DNA of 64,000 nt, from assembly GCF_026151205.1 (NCBI RefSeq), contig NC_087077.1:868001-932000 (forward strand). The letters run 5' to 3'. Under the pieces are notes generated by a model that was not told the DNA's origin, made no database searches, and saw nothing but the letters and a program-made list of their open reading frames with translations. Below, piece after piece: positions 32,520 to 43,716 of this stretch; within the stretch, counting starts at the first letter, position 1, and the number at the start of each line of letters is the position of its first letter. Source of the DNA: Bolinopsis microptera (taxonomy: Eukaryota > Ctenophora > Tentaculata > Lobata > Bolinopsidae). Both the position numbers and the translations under genes were made by a program.

Positions 32520-35500
32520 ATGTATTGGTTGCGGATAATTTCAACGATTATTTTCAAACTGACGAGTTGTTCTTCTGGACCACCAACTAAGGGTAAGTTT
32601 TTCTACTTTTTCTACTTTTTCTGCAAAAACATGTCATTACATGGATACAAATAACATTTTATCAAATTAAGATCCTGTTAGCAGTTACTGGGCCGCGCTC
32701 AGCCTGTCATTCCGCCTAATCTCTATTCGTTTATGAACATGATAGCCTGAGGTCCCCGGCCAGGTAAGTTAGCAGCTAATAAAATCCTTTCAGTTGAGTA
32801 CAAGATTACAACGGAAACCAACGATGTTTGGTCTGCAGATACAAATTCAGACGTTTACTACACAATCATTGGAACCGGAGGGACCACGTCAGAGCACTTA
32901 ACTGATAATGATGGAGATGACAGAAAAAGGGGAGAAAATGATACCTACACCATTATGGACAGAGCTAAGATAGGAGAGTTCAGATGTGTCTCAGTGAGAA
33001 TGTCTGGCCCTGATGGATGGTGGTTCACTGAGGTAGGTTCACGCTATGAATAGTATAACTTCATTTGTGGATTTGTCTCGATTTGATCTCGAATATGCAT
33101 TTTTGATATTCGAAACCTAACCAGCTATTCCGATGACATGGCTGCTTTTCATTTTGTTGGACGAGTATCATTGAATATTTCGTGCAGCGATGCTATGCCT
33201 ATGACTAAGCTCTTTCGTTATCTTTGAAGGTCTCACATCAAATTAACTTATAATTGTAATATGAGGTCACAGAAGCGCATTGTCCCACAATTTTTAGTGA
33301 AGCGTGAGAGTCGAGCTGAAATTCAATAACTATGAAAAATTAAAAATTAATGCTTAAAATTCTAAAATAAATTGTTTCTAGATGTTCATCGAGATTGATG
33401 GAAAACCCGTGCCAAAGATAACCAATCATATGGGCTTTTTAGATGATTCTCCAGAAAAATTGAGGGAAGTTGCATTTTGTGTGACCGATTTTGGTAAGTC
33501 TAACCGTCACAAATTATATATTAACGTTATTTCTGTTGTACTTGTCTATCTCAAGCATTTATGTGATTTTTTATTAAGTGAAAGTCTGATTGCTATTGTA
33601 TTTTTCACATATTTTGTACCCTAGAAGATAAAGTGAGAAACAAATGTTCGAGTGACTATCCTTACTCCTTTCTTCAAAACAATTGGTGCTGTACAAGTAG
33701 ACAAGAGGGAACTACCACTGTCGATGACGAAAAACTTTGGTGCAATCAAAGAAAACTAGGAGGTTGGAGCATTTGTTGTGATGGAGACAGCAAAAAGTGT
33801 TTAAATAAACCCTGCTTCGACTATCCTCGACCTGAAGCTGAAGGTGAAGGTCTTATAGTTATACACACCAACATTTCAAGCTGATCCTCTTACCACTAAC
33901 ACAAACACCCGTCTTAAACTCCTCCCTCTCCCCTCCCTCTCCCCTCCCTCTCCCCTCCCTCTCCCCTCCCTCTCCCTTCCCCACAAATGCCTCAACATAG
34001 ATATCATCAATTATAATGTAATAATACTCCGGCAAGTGTGCTTAATCAGTACGCTGTTATCGAATGCCGAAACTTTTCCAAAAGGAATCCCGATGCAGTT
34101 AAAATATATTTGAATCGAAGTAGTGTTTAAGGCGCAGGCTAATATTTCCACCGAAAGCACACTGTCCATTGTTATTATTAATAGATTAGCCCGGCGCGCG
34201 CTACTTCGAAGAAATGTAGACGAGTATATTATGGAGTAACATCCGTCAACCCAAATTGCGCGCATTGTATGCTGTAACTTTTTTCATGGACATCATTCAT
34301 GTTCATGCGAATCAAAATAAAGTCTTTTGCAATGTATTCAGAATTAATGTTTGCAGTTATACAAATCACTTGGAATACTTTTGAAAGAGAATAAAGAATA
34401 ACTAGCTCAAAAACGATACTGACGCATTTCTCCGTGAAAAGCTCAATAGCGTCAGTAGCTTTTAGTTTTGTCGTTAATTGACGCGGACGATGTCAATTCT
34501 TCGCAGCTCGGCGAGGCCTGCAGTACTAATAGCGCATCGTGCCGATCTAGCGAGAAGCATAATTGAGTGCGCGAAGCGGCCTTGACCATTGTTAATGATC
34601 TGGCCCGGCGCGCGCTACTTCGAAGAAAGCGGCGCGCGCTACTTCGAAGAAATTTTGACGAGTAACATCCGTCAAGGCGCGGCCCAGTAACGCATTGCGC
34701 TACAAGTTTTGTTTTCTATCACGTGGTGACCCCCACTATGTCGCTTCACTATAATGGAGTTTCACCCCTGTAGAGTTTCGACGATACAGGGGGAGCCGCG
34801 CACGAGTGCGCGGCGGGTCATTCAACGTATGACAAGTTTTGTCGAGGTGTCTCAAAACTTCGAAAGTAGTTTCATAAAATTATAGGCCCACAATTCACCT
34901 AACCATATAATGTGCTTTCGCGCCACTTCGGGCGCGCTTGTTTCACAAGTCAAGAAAAGCACCTATCCACGAACCCCGATGGGAAGGTTCGTGCGCGCGT
35001 GCGCAGTGCTGACAACAGCGTCTATGTAGCGCAGGTAGTCTTGGCACTTCTCCCTCCAGTATGCAGTAACCACTTTTCAGGTTTCTATAGTGCATAGTGA
35101 CAGTGTATAGGGGTTAATTAGGTATAAACTACAGTACAGTTACAGCTGTACTTACACAGCTGTACTTACACCTACATTCACAAGCATGCAAGCTCACCTG
35201 GTCCAATGAGCGGGAAACGGAGGACAAGGTCTGGTGACGTCATAGTCACGTGACCTCATAGGCTCATAATCACGTGACCTCAGACCCAATCAATGATCAA
35301 TTAGGTTTGGGCATGGTCAGCCCCCTGTCACCCGATCTTGAGGTGACGTACGACACCTCGTTCACGCAATCAATGTCTGAAAGGCTACACACGTCGCATA
35401 TGAGGACAAAAGCGCGGGTAATTTTGGCACCACTGTAGAGTGGTGCCAAAATCGATGGGTGGGTTCATGGCTAGAGCCCTTTTTACCGCCGTGAGGCGGG

Positions 35501-38500
35501 CGCGCGCTACTGCAAGCGCTCTGGATAGAGCAAGGCCCACAATTAAACAAAAAAGAATACATTACCTGCAACCTGGCACGCCAATTTCTGTGCGCGACAC
35601 TCTTTGCAAGCTTCCTAGATGGCCGATGCTTTATGATACATCATATCATTACTATTAGTTTCAAGTTTACACAATATTATTTACTGCATACTGGGCCGCA
35701 CTCAGCTCCTGTCATTCCGCCTAATCTCTATTCTATATGTTTATGAACATGATAGCCTGAGGTCCCCAGGTAAAATATTATTTATTAATAACTTCAAGCA
35801 ATAGCAAACATATTAATTTATTGTCATACGTTGTATGACCCGCCGCGCACGAAGTGCGCGGCTCCCCCTGTATCGTCGAAGACGATACACTATAGTGAAG
35901 CGACCGTGGGGGTCACCACGTGATACAATTAATGGGGGTCACCACGCGATACAATTAATTTAATAAGCGATAAAAAGATCAGGAAAATTGTCTTTTTATT
36001 TGATCCACGTTGCATTTCCCTTTTATTTATGCTTTAGCACGCAATTATATTTATACAAATGAAACATATTTTGTAATTGGTTGAATTGCAATTGTTTATG
36101 ATATTGATATAAGTGAACTTGCTCTAACCAGAGCCCTCTCGCTTGCAGTAGCGCGCGACCGCCGAAACAAGCGCGTCACGCAGTACGCGTAGGCACATGG
36201 CTATGTGAATAAGTGAACAGTAAAACTAAAATGTAAAAAACATTTTGATACCTGCAATTTCAAATCTTAGATTCTTGTAGCGCGATGCACTACTGGGTCG
36301 CGCGCGCATCAAATAATGCTTCTCGCAACCACAGTAGTGTGCAAACCAACATTCGAACCACCAGCAGCTGGTGGTCAATTTCCTACGAACGCGACTTAAT
36401 TTTGGTTCAGACTGGAGTCGAGCGCTACGTTATAGCTGTATATATAGCTCGTTTCACGACGAAATCTTCATTTATTGAGTTTGTCTGTCGATTATGTTGG
36501 AGTTTGTATTTTTAATTTTGTACTCGAATACTGTTAATTTATTTTTATTAAATAGTTGTTTTTCGTAACAGCACACTAGTACGTGATTCCTTTTGTTATT
36601 CTTACATAATTAGGAAGATTTTAAACTTCAATACTATAAATAATCAAATATTTACGAACACCGATCATCGGTATGTACCCATTATGCATTATTGGTATCG
36701 AAGTCTTATGTTGAGCTGGATATCGAAAAATTTCAAAATGTAAGGCTGTAATTTTGTACTTGTTTAGGTGTAGAACTAGGATTAACAACTTGATTGCTAG
36801 GAGCTAGGAAGAGATTTTAGTAATGATGACCCTTTAAACTTAAACTATATCTCTAGTGCACTTCGATCGGTTTTCTTTTCAATTTTGATAAAAACTAGTC
36901 GTGATCTTTGTTTCAGAACTTCACTAATTTATTAAGTTTTGTAGTTTATATAGACGGAACATGAGCAGATACCATTTGATTAATTATAATATATCCGATT
37001 TGAAATATTATTCTGTCGGAGTTTGAGTTCAACATGGACACATTTATTAACATCCCGCATGAATTTGTGTCGTCTTTACAATTTTTTGCGCTGAATTTGT
37101 ATGCTTATTAATACTGCCGCATGATATCAGTAGCTGCTATAAAACTAGAGTGTATAGCATGTGTATTATACGATGTTTCCCACGTAAAAATCGCAGGTTG
37201 TTTTGGTGCGGCTGGGCACTCTACTGGTGATTGACACCAGAGACTGAGAAAAACTTTGACATAATTTTCAAGTTTGATATGACCTAATAACTACCACATT
37301 TACAGGAAGTATGGTAATACATTCTTGTCAGCTGTCTGGGCAAATCTTCTCTCGCAGAATTGGATTAAAATTTAATGTATTTTATTTCTCACTTCCAACG
37401 ATGTCGCAATTATTAGGTAAAATTTGAAGTTATTTTGAGATTCAATTAATAAATTTTAGATTGCAGCTTGATATCACTTAGTATGTACATTGTACTCGGT
37501 TGCAAGGGTAGAACTTATGAGAATACTATCATAGTATTATTGCACTATACTATTATGGGTTCATCAAAGTTCGTATCATGATTTGTCACAATTAAACCAT
37601 CGAGTCACTTGAGGAAACCCGTTAAAGCTCGCAATTGGCGACGAGATAAAGTTTGTGGTACCTCTAGATGTTAAGTTAACTCTTAGGCTCCAATCTTCCT
37701 TACTATACCTACCACTCCTTCTTCCTTGATAAGAAGTAGATCCTTCTTCCCTTCTATCCCGTACTAGCCTACTCAGCTCTCTCCAAACCGTGAACAACTA
37801 CTCCCGGTGCTAGAACTTTAACCGCATAATTATAACAGCACAATTCTTTCGCTTGAATCTCAGTCTGCTGTAAGACTGCTGTACCGGTAGAGTTTTTACT
37901 TGTATGATTCAGCAATCTGCTCTTTAGATGGTACCGTTACCTCCCGCCATAAGACTGTGCCGTCTTGGTGACCTTGAGAATATCATAAGGTCCGATATAT
38001 AAAAGCACTATCCAATATCGAGACCCACTCAGGATCCCAAACCACGACTCCTTTCGGTCGTCTGTACTTGCTTTTTTCCTCCCAGCATGGACTAAGTCAA
38101 TGATACTGTCTTACATCGCTGGCCTTGTTCTTATAAGTGTTCACTCGGCGCTCACAAGATAACATGTTCAGAGATCTGTTGCAGAACCTTGTCGTGCCGT
38201 CATTTATATACTCCTTGACTAAGAGCTACTTTACACCTACAGCAAAAATGTGCTAAATGATACCCATCCTCTCCTCACATTACTGTACTTGCACTTACCA
38301 TCCTCATCTTCGCCATAGAGGTGGTTAAGAGGGCGACGTACACAGCATCTAGCACGAATCCAATAAGTGAGTCTACAGTGCGTGTCGAAATACATTGCAT
38401 GTACCCTTATATATTAATTGAGACAGAATTTTAATAAATCAACAAATTCTTAAAATTTAAAAAGGTAGAATTTAATTCTATGGCATTTATTGAAACCTGC

Positions 38501-41500
38501 TTTTTTAAAGTTGAGAATTGGTTTCAATTTCTAGAATATCACAATAATGTTGACTCAAAACTGTTTCAGGCAGCTATCAAGTCTCAAGATATGACATAAT
38601 TTGATAGAATGTTAGTACCAACGCTATCAGTGCATTGAAGTCGAGTTCTCGATACAGGTATTATAATTAGGTTCTATCGACCGTTTTTGTAGTCTTAACT
38701 CATTTTTATTTGTTATTATACGACCAATTAAAACCTAGCAAACCAGACTTCTTTATGTGCTAAATGTTACTTTAACCTTAATAATAGCAGCATTGTGGCA
38801 GATATCCAGTTACATTTTTTCCAGCCGTATATTATAAATATACAGGGTGGGCCAAAAGTCAGTGTGCAAACGTTGGCATTAATAGCTCAGTCACTGAGTG
38901 CCCAATTGAAATAATTGGTTCTGGTATGACTTACTACCACCACTGGTTCGAGAAATTTGTCAAATCGAAACATATTTGTGTTCATTGTTTTCAAAAGAAG
39001 GTTCATTTTCGCATTTATTTGATAGTTTGGATAATCGGATCGAGCCAAATTTTATTGAATTGTGTTTAGCCATTTAAATTACGTTTGCTCTAAAAAAAAT
39101 GAGAGTATATACAGGGTGGGCCAAAAGTCAGTGTGCAAACGTTGGGTCTTATACCTCCGCCGTGTTTTATATTTGAGAGCTGTTGCTTTGCAGATGGCAT
39201 ACTGTACTTACTGGTTCGAGGATTCCGTCGTCAAAATTTGAAAATTCGAATATTTTAGACCACGCCCATTCAATATTAAAACACCTATATTGTTTTCTCT
39301 GAACATGCTGAACGCCTAATTTTTTCAGAGACGGTAGATTATCAAATGTTGCATATGATCTGAAAACATGAGGCAAAACGGATTAGAAATGACGAAGTTA
39401 TCAAGCATTTTGTGTATCTCGTTAACAAAATTGACTGGGTGATTATGTGACACCGTGACACGACACCTTAATTGGGCAGCCTTAACGATTCCCATAATGT
39501 TTAATGGGTTGGTTATAACCGGGTCACCTTATCACGTGATTAGGTAAACCAATCACCTGATCACACGTAATGAATAAACTCGTTATGCTTCATATCTCGG
39601 TCATCTGAGAAGCTACAGTTCTAATTCTTTCAGGACAAACGTAATTCGAATGGCCAAACACAATTCAATAACATTTAGCTTGATCCGACTATCCAAACTA
39701 TCAAATAAATTTGAAATGAACTTCCATTTGAAAAAAATGAACGCGAATATTTTTCGAGTTGACAAATTCCTCGAACCAGTGGTGGTACTAAGTCATACCA
39801 GAAGGAAGTATTTCAATTGGGCACTCAGTGACTGAGCTATTAAGGCCAACGTTTGCACACTGACTTTTGGCCCACCCTGTATATATTACTCATGCAACTA
39901 AGATAAATTGAGTATAAATACTCAATTTATCTTAGTTTAAGTTGCAAGTTATATAACTCATTTTCTAAAGGTCTCGTAAACTTTAATCAATTACAGAGAG
40001 TGTGGCCTCTTTTTCACTGAAAAGACGCCATCAGATTTCATTGCATTCTGGGACCAATTTTGGTGTGATTTAAAGTATCCTACAAATTGGTGTTTACTGT
40101 TTCGACTTTTGTAAAATCACTGTAACAATATAATCTGTATTCTTATAGTTTCAACCATAATAGTGAAATAGAGGGGCTGGCCAATAGCCACACCCTCTGT
40201 AATTGATTTAAGTCTACGAAACTTTCAGAAATTTGTGTGTAATTCGGAGATAAATTAAACAAGTTGTTATCGGCCACCATGTGTAAACGGAATGTTCTAG
40301 CAGACTGTATAATACTATAACATACATTTTCTTACACACACATAATCTAATCTCTGGAATGTTGCTATGATATCAATGGCAATGTTTTGATACTGTGTAT
40401 TATCATGATTATGCCTTACAGGCCGATCTTCCGATGGAGTTTCGGTTGCCATGGCAACACATCAATATGATAAAGAATTTGTAAACGCAGTCACAACTCT
40501 GTCGTGTACACTGTACGGTGCGAGCGGTTATTTTATGATAGGTAACATCTACTTTTTCAGCATTTGCGGGATGACCAGTTCACACGTATATTTTCGCAGA
40601 CACAACTTCGCATAAAATTATATCCAATTATTCTATAACCAATTATCTACACGGACTTCTGTCTAAATATGAATGAAATCGAGAAAACCAAATATTATAT
40701 GTTTCATCCTGAAGTGCTGAGTTCTCAGGCAGTAAAATCATGATCCTGATAGATATCGAAGTCTCCTTAAATGATTGTCTCTGCTGCTTAATATATCTGG
40801 ATTGTCGTTGGGAGGCGATGCAGATTTGTTTACTTTTAAGGGGGAGGTTCTGCTCAGCAGGAGAAAGAGGTGATGCACATTTTGTATTTGTCTGACATGT
40901 AGGACTTGAGCCACGTTTCCGTAAGTGCAATAAACGGTAACGAGTGGTTTTTGGATTTCTCCTGAATAAGAGCTGAGATTTTTGGCACTTCCCATATACT
41001 CGCACTTGATGCACAGGATTCATGGACTGGACATTTAAGACGAGGCATGAGGAATAACGGGCACGTGCAGTGTATCCTCTGAGGCGGTAGGAACTGCTGG
41101 TAGTGGTATAGTGGGTAGTATATATATATTACTCATGCAACTAAGATAAATTGAGTATAAATACTCAATTTATCTTAGTTTAAGTTGCAAGTTATATAAC
41201 TCATTTTCTTAAGGTCTCGTAAACTTTAATCAATTACAGAGAGTGTGGCCTCTTTTTCACTGAAAAGACGCCATCAGATTTCATTGCATTCTTGGACCAA
41301 TTTTGGTGTGATTTAAAGTATCCTACAAATTGGTGTTTACTGTTTCGACTTTTGTAAAATCACTGTAACAATATAATCTGTATTCTTACAGTTTCAACCA
41401 TAATAGTGAAATAGAGGGGCTGGCCAATAGCCACACCCTCTGTAATTGATTTAAGTCTACGAAACTTTCAGAAATTTGTGTGTAATTCGGAGATAAATTA

Positions 41501-43716
41501 AACAAGTTGTTATCGGCCACCATGTGTAAACGGAATGTTCTAGCAGACTGTATAATACTATAACATACATTTTCTTACACACACATAATCTAATCTCTGG
41601 AATGTTGCTATGATATCAATGGCAATGTTTTGATACTGTGTATTATCATGATTATGCCTTACAGGCCGATCTTCCGATGGAGTTTCGGTTGCCATGGCAA
41701 CACATCAATATGATAAAGAATTTGTAAACGCAGTCACAACTCTGTCGTGTACACTGTACGGTGCGAGCGGTTATTTTATGATAGGTAACATCTACTTTTT
41801 CAGCATTTGCGGGATGACCAGTTCACACGTATATTTTCGCAGACACAACTTCGCATAAAATTATATCCAATTATTCTATAACCAATTATCTACACGGACT
41901 TCTGTCTAAATATGAATGAAATCGAGAAAACCAAATATTATATGTTTCATCCTGAAGTGCTGAGTTCTCAGGCAGTATAATCATGATCCTGATAGATATC
42001 GAAGTCTCCTTAAATGATTGTCTCTGCTGCTTAATATATCTGGATTGTCGTTGGGAGGCGATGCAGATTTGTTTACTTTTAAGGGGGAGGTTCTGCTCAG
42101 CAGGAGAAAGAGGTGATGCACATTTTGTATTTGTCTGACATGTAGGACTTGAGCCACGTTTCCGTAAGTGCAATAAACGGTAACGAGTGGTTTTTGGATT
42201 TCTCCTGAATAAGAGCTGAGATTTTTGGCACTTCCCATATACTCGCACTTGATGCACTAGGATTCATGGACTGGACATTTAAGACGAGGCATGAGGAATA
42301 ACGGGCACGTGCAGTGTATCCTCTGAGGCGGTAGGAACTGCTGGTAGTGGTATAGTGGGAGCGCTGTTCCTGGCTGAAGAGGTGGATGTGGTCTCGGGTA
42401 GTGGTAGGGCATTTGAGTTTGAGGGAGGCTGGACCGGTGGTCGACTATTTCTGATAGGAGTCCGATCCTGGTTTGCATCGTTTCCAACAGTCTCCGTAAC
42501 TATAACAATCCTGTGATCTGGTATTGGTTACTTAAACTTATTTAATTGAACATGGTGTTTGACGTTGGAGCTTATCACTTTACAGTTTACATCACCTTAC
42601 CTGAATAATTGAATAGGATGAATACTGAATAGCATTTATTAATGCTTTCTTTACCCGGAGAACTCTGTTTTACTTGTCCCTCGGTAACACAAGACCGTGA
42701 GCCGTGACACTTAGTCACAATAATTAAGTCATAAGTCAGAAAGAAGTCCATAATTCGTACACCCATGATTATGTTAAATATAGATTGACTCCAGTCTCCA
42801 TTGTTCAATGACTTCGTCAAAATGTTTTAGGAAAATGTTCACAGATTTGTTAATTTTGGACTCAAATTAACGTTGAGAAAAACTGAATTTATTTTGGAAA
42901 AATCCCGGCTAAAACCAAAATCCCGGCCGGTACCGGTACAAAATCGCCAAATACCAGCCGGTATTCCGGCTGCGCCGGTTATATCCCGGTCGAGTTCTGT
43001 CTGAGACCTAATTTTCTCTATTTCTCGTGCAATTTTAGATCAGACACAGTCATCTAAATTATTTAATAAGAAGGTTTAAATTATAAGCAATTAAAAACAG
43101 TTGGGACTATCATTGTTTGTGAGTACATATTATACGAATATAAGGTGGTTAATATAATTATAACACATTTAATATAAAACATTTAAGACACATTTTTTAT
43201 TCCTGCATTGTACTCATTAATTTAACTAGTAATATTATATAAAAACCACATTTCTATTTGTACAGGGAGCTGCTGGTAAACTACCGTCGCTATACATCGA
43301 CTATGACTACAATCCTACTTTTAAAAACAAACTACATACATATCTCACATTTGCGAGGACTACTTCATCACAAGCAAAAAATCGACATTGGTAAATAAAG
43401 GTAGGTTCTTTTCACTGACTTCGTTAAATGAGTTACATATTTTCACACAAATTACGTGCGTGATCATTAAAGGGTTGCTTGTGTGCAGTTACTTCTGGGC
43501 CAGCGCCACCCTGTTGGGAGTTTTCACATAAGTAAATTTGCCGATAATACAATTTTACTCATTCTGGACATGTTACCTATTTTATCATTATACTAGTATT
43601 TCTTCAGGTCTGTCTTCTATAACCACGATGAAAAGAAAAGCTGGGCGAAAACATTTGAGACTGCAGATTGCAGAACTGGAACACTCTATTTGAAGACAGT
43701 GGCTGCTGAGTGCTGA
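32520..43716 (+). CDS. Secreted PLAT-domain, cysteine-rich protein (7-8 exons)
   Basis: Coding exons: 32520-32592, 32794-33032, 33382-33493, 33625-33843, 40422-40541 (duplicated at 41665-41784), 43270-43390 and 43608-43716. Phases match throughout. The total is about 330 residues, or 370 if both exon-5 copies are used. Exon 1 encodes a signal peptide (MYWLRIISTIIFKLTSCSSG). Exons 2-3 form a PLAT/LH2 domain: VEYKITTETNDVWSADT, VYYTIIGTGG, CVSVRMSGPDGWWFTE. Exon 4 is cysteine-rich (YPYSFLQNNWCC ... GGWSICCDGD ... PCFDYP). Exons 5-7 encode an unrecognised C-terminal domain with four more cysteines (one per exon 5 copy, two in the last exon). The ATG follows a splice acceptor by one base. Extracellular lipid or protein binding is a reasonable guess from PLAT. 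Intron 4 is filled with transposons. Exon 6 has two possible acceptors; only the downstream one keeps the frame. Confidence 0.75.
32685..32767. mobile_element. 80-bp-type MITE, copy 2, TSD GTTAGCAG
   Basis: Same family as 30340-30419. Target duplications GTTAGCAG lie at 32677-32684 and 32768-32775. It sits inside intron 1 of the PLAT gene, ending 26 bases before the exon 2 boundary. Confidence 0.85.
33915..33975. repeat. CCCTCTCC pyrimidine microsatellite
   Basis: About 60 bases of (CCCTCTCCCCT)n, a pure pyrimidine tract on the + strand, at the start of PLAT-gene intron 4. Confidence 0.85.
34130..34704. repeat. Fragments of the GC-rich fold-back / TGTAGCGC families
   Basis: Contains the block cccggcgcgcgctacttcgaag at 34190 and twice near 34600-34650, the gacgagtaacatccgtcaa block at about 34658-34676, and an end aacgcattgcgctaca at 34704 resembling the TIR of the 27.4-kb element. 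I cannot delimit one element. Confidence 0.45.
34717..35925. mobile_element. TIR element with about 110-bp ends, 1.2 kb
   Basis: Left 34717-34837 (TATCACGTGGTGACCCCCAC ... AACGTATGACAA) and right 35821-35925 (TTGTCATACGTT ... GTGGGGGTCACCACGTGATA) are complementary with small gaps. Each end contains an inner palindrome gcgcacgagtgcgc. A diverged solo end is at 29770-29860. No transposase is visible inside; a copy of the small MITE (35681-35773) is nested in it. Confidence 0.7.
35681..35773. mobile_element. 80-bp-type MITE, copy 3 (93 bp), TSD AATATTAT
   Basis: Same family as 30340 and 32685, slightly longer through two small insertions. AATATTAT lies at 35673-35680 and 35774-35781. It is nested in the 1.2-kb TIR element. 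Confidence 0.85.
36277..36345. repeat. Solo end of the TGTAGCGCGATGCACTAC family
   Basis: TTGTAGCGCGATGCACTACTGGG followed by cgcgcgcatcaaataatgcttctcg, the same as the complement of the right end of 27422-28291. The partner end is not identified downstream. Confidence 0.5.
37570..38420 (-). pseudogene. Decayed LTR-retrotransposon pol fragment
   Basis: On the minus strand, short open segments separated by stops recall the C-terminal part of a Ty3/gypsy-type integrase region: a GPYDIL-like segment near 37985-38005 and a charged Arg/Glu-rich stretch near 37700-37790. No LTRs, RT or protease seen. Family assignment is tentative. It lies in intron 4 of the PLAT gene. Confidence 0.35.
38841..39881. 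mobile_element. mariner/Tc1-like TIR element, non-autonomous
   Basis: Ends TACAGGGTGGGCCAAAAGTC and its complement GACTTTTGGCCCACCCTGTA, with TA on both flanks as in Tc1/mariner. The inverted ends extend for about 120 bp (through tggttctggtatgacttact). A second left end lies inside at 39111-39148, so one copy is nested in another. No transposase frame. Confidence 0.75.
39885..42357. repeat. Tandem segmental duplication, 1,243-bp unit
   Basis: Two head-to-tail copies (about 39885-41115 and 41128-42357) offset by exactly 1,243 bp and nearly identical. Each copy has a 17-bp inverted repeat hairpin (aactaagataaattgagta ... ), one PLAT-gene exon (40422-40541 / 41665-41784) and an antisense LINE fragment. 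The very low divergence implies a recent event, or an assembly artefact. Confidence 0.85.
40643..42500 (-). mobile_element. 5' part of a LINE (ORF1 tail and endonuclease start), in both duplicate copies
   Basis: On the minus strand, a frame reading VPKISALIQEKSKN then PFIALTETWLKSYMSD matches the first part of the apurinic-type endonuclease of jockey/CR1-type LINEs. It is preceded by MPRLKCPVHES and, only in the right copy (42257-42487), by a proline-rich upstream frame. The frame breaks soon after, so the element is decayed. The left copy is cut at the duplication junction near 41115. Confidence 0.6.

Noticed and set aside
33844-33884. PLAT protein ending by readthrough at 33884
   Set aside because: A GAAG|GTGAAG donor at 33844 joins in phase to exons at 40422, 43270 and 43608 that form a continuous frame; readthrough remains a minor possibility.
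40643-41023. 126-codon minus-strand frame, and its twin at 41886-42257, as a host gene
   Set aside because: Another frame of the same stretch reads as a LINE endonuclease start, and the two frames are copies of the 1,243-bp duplication.
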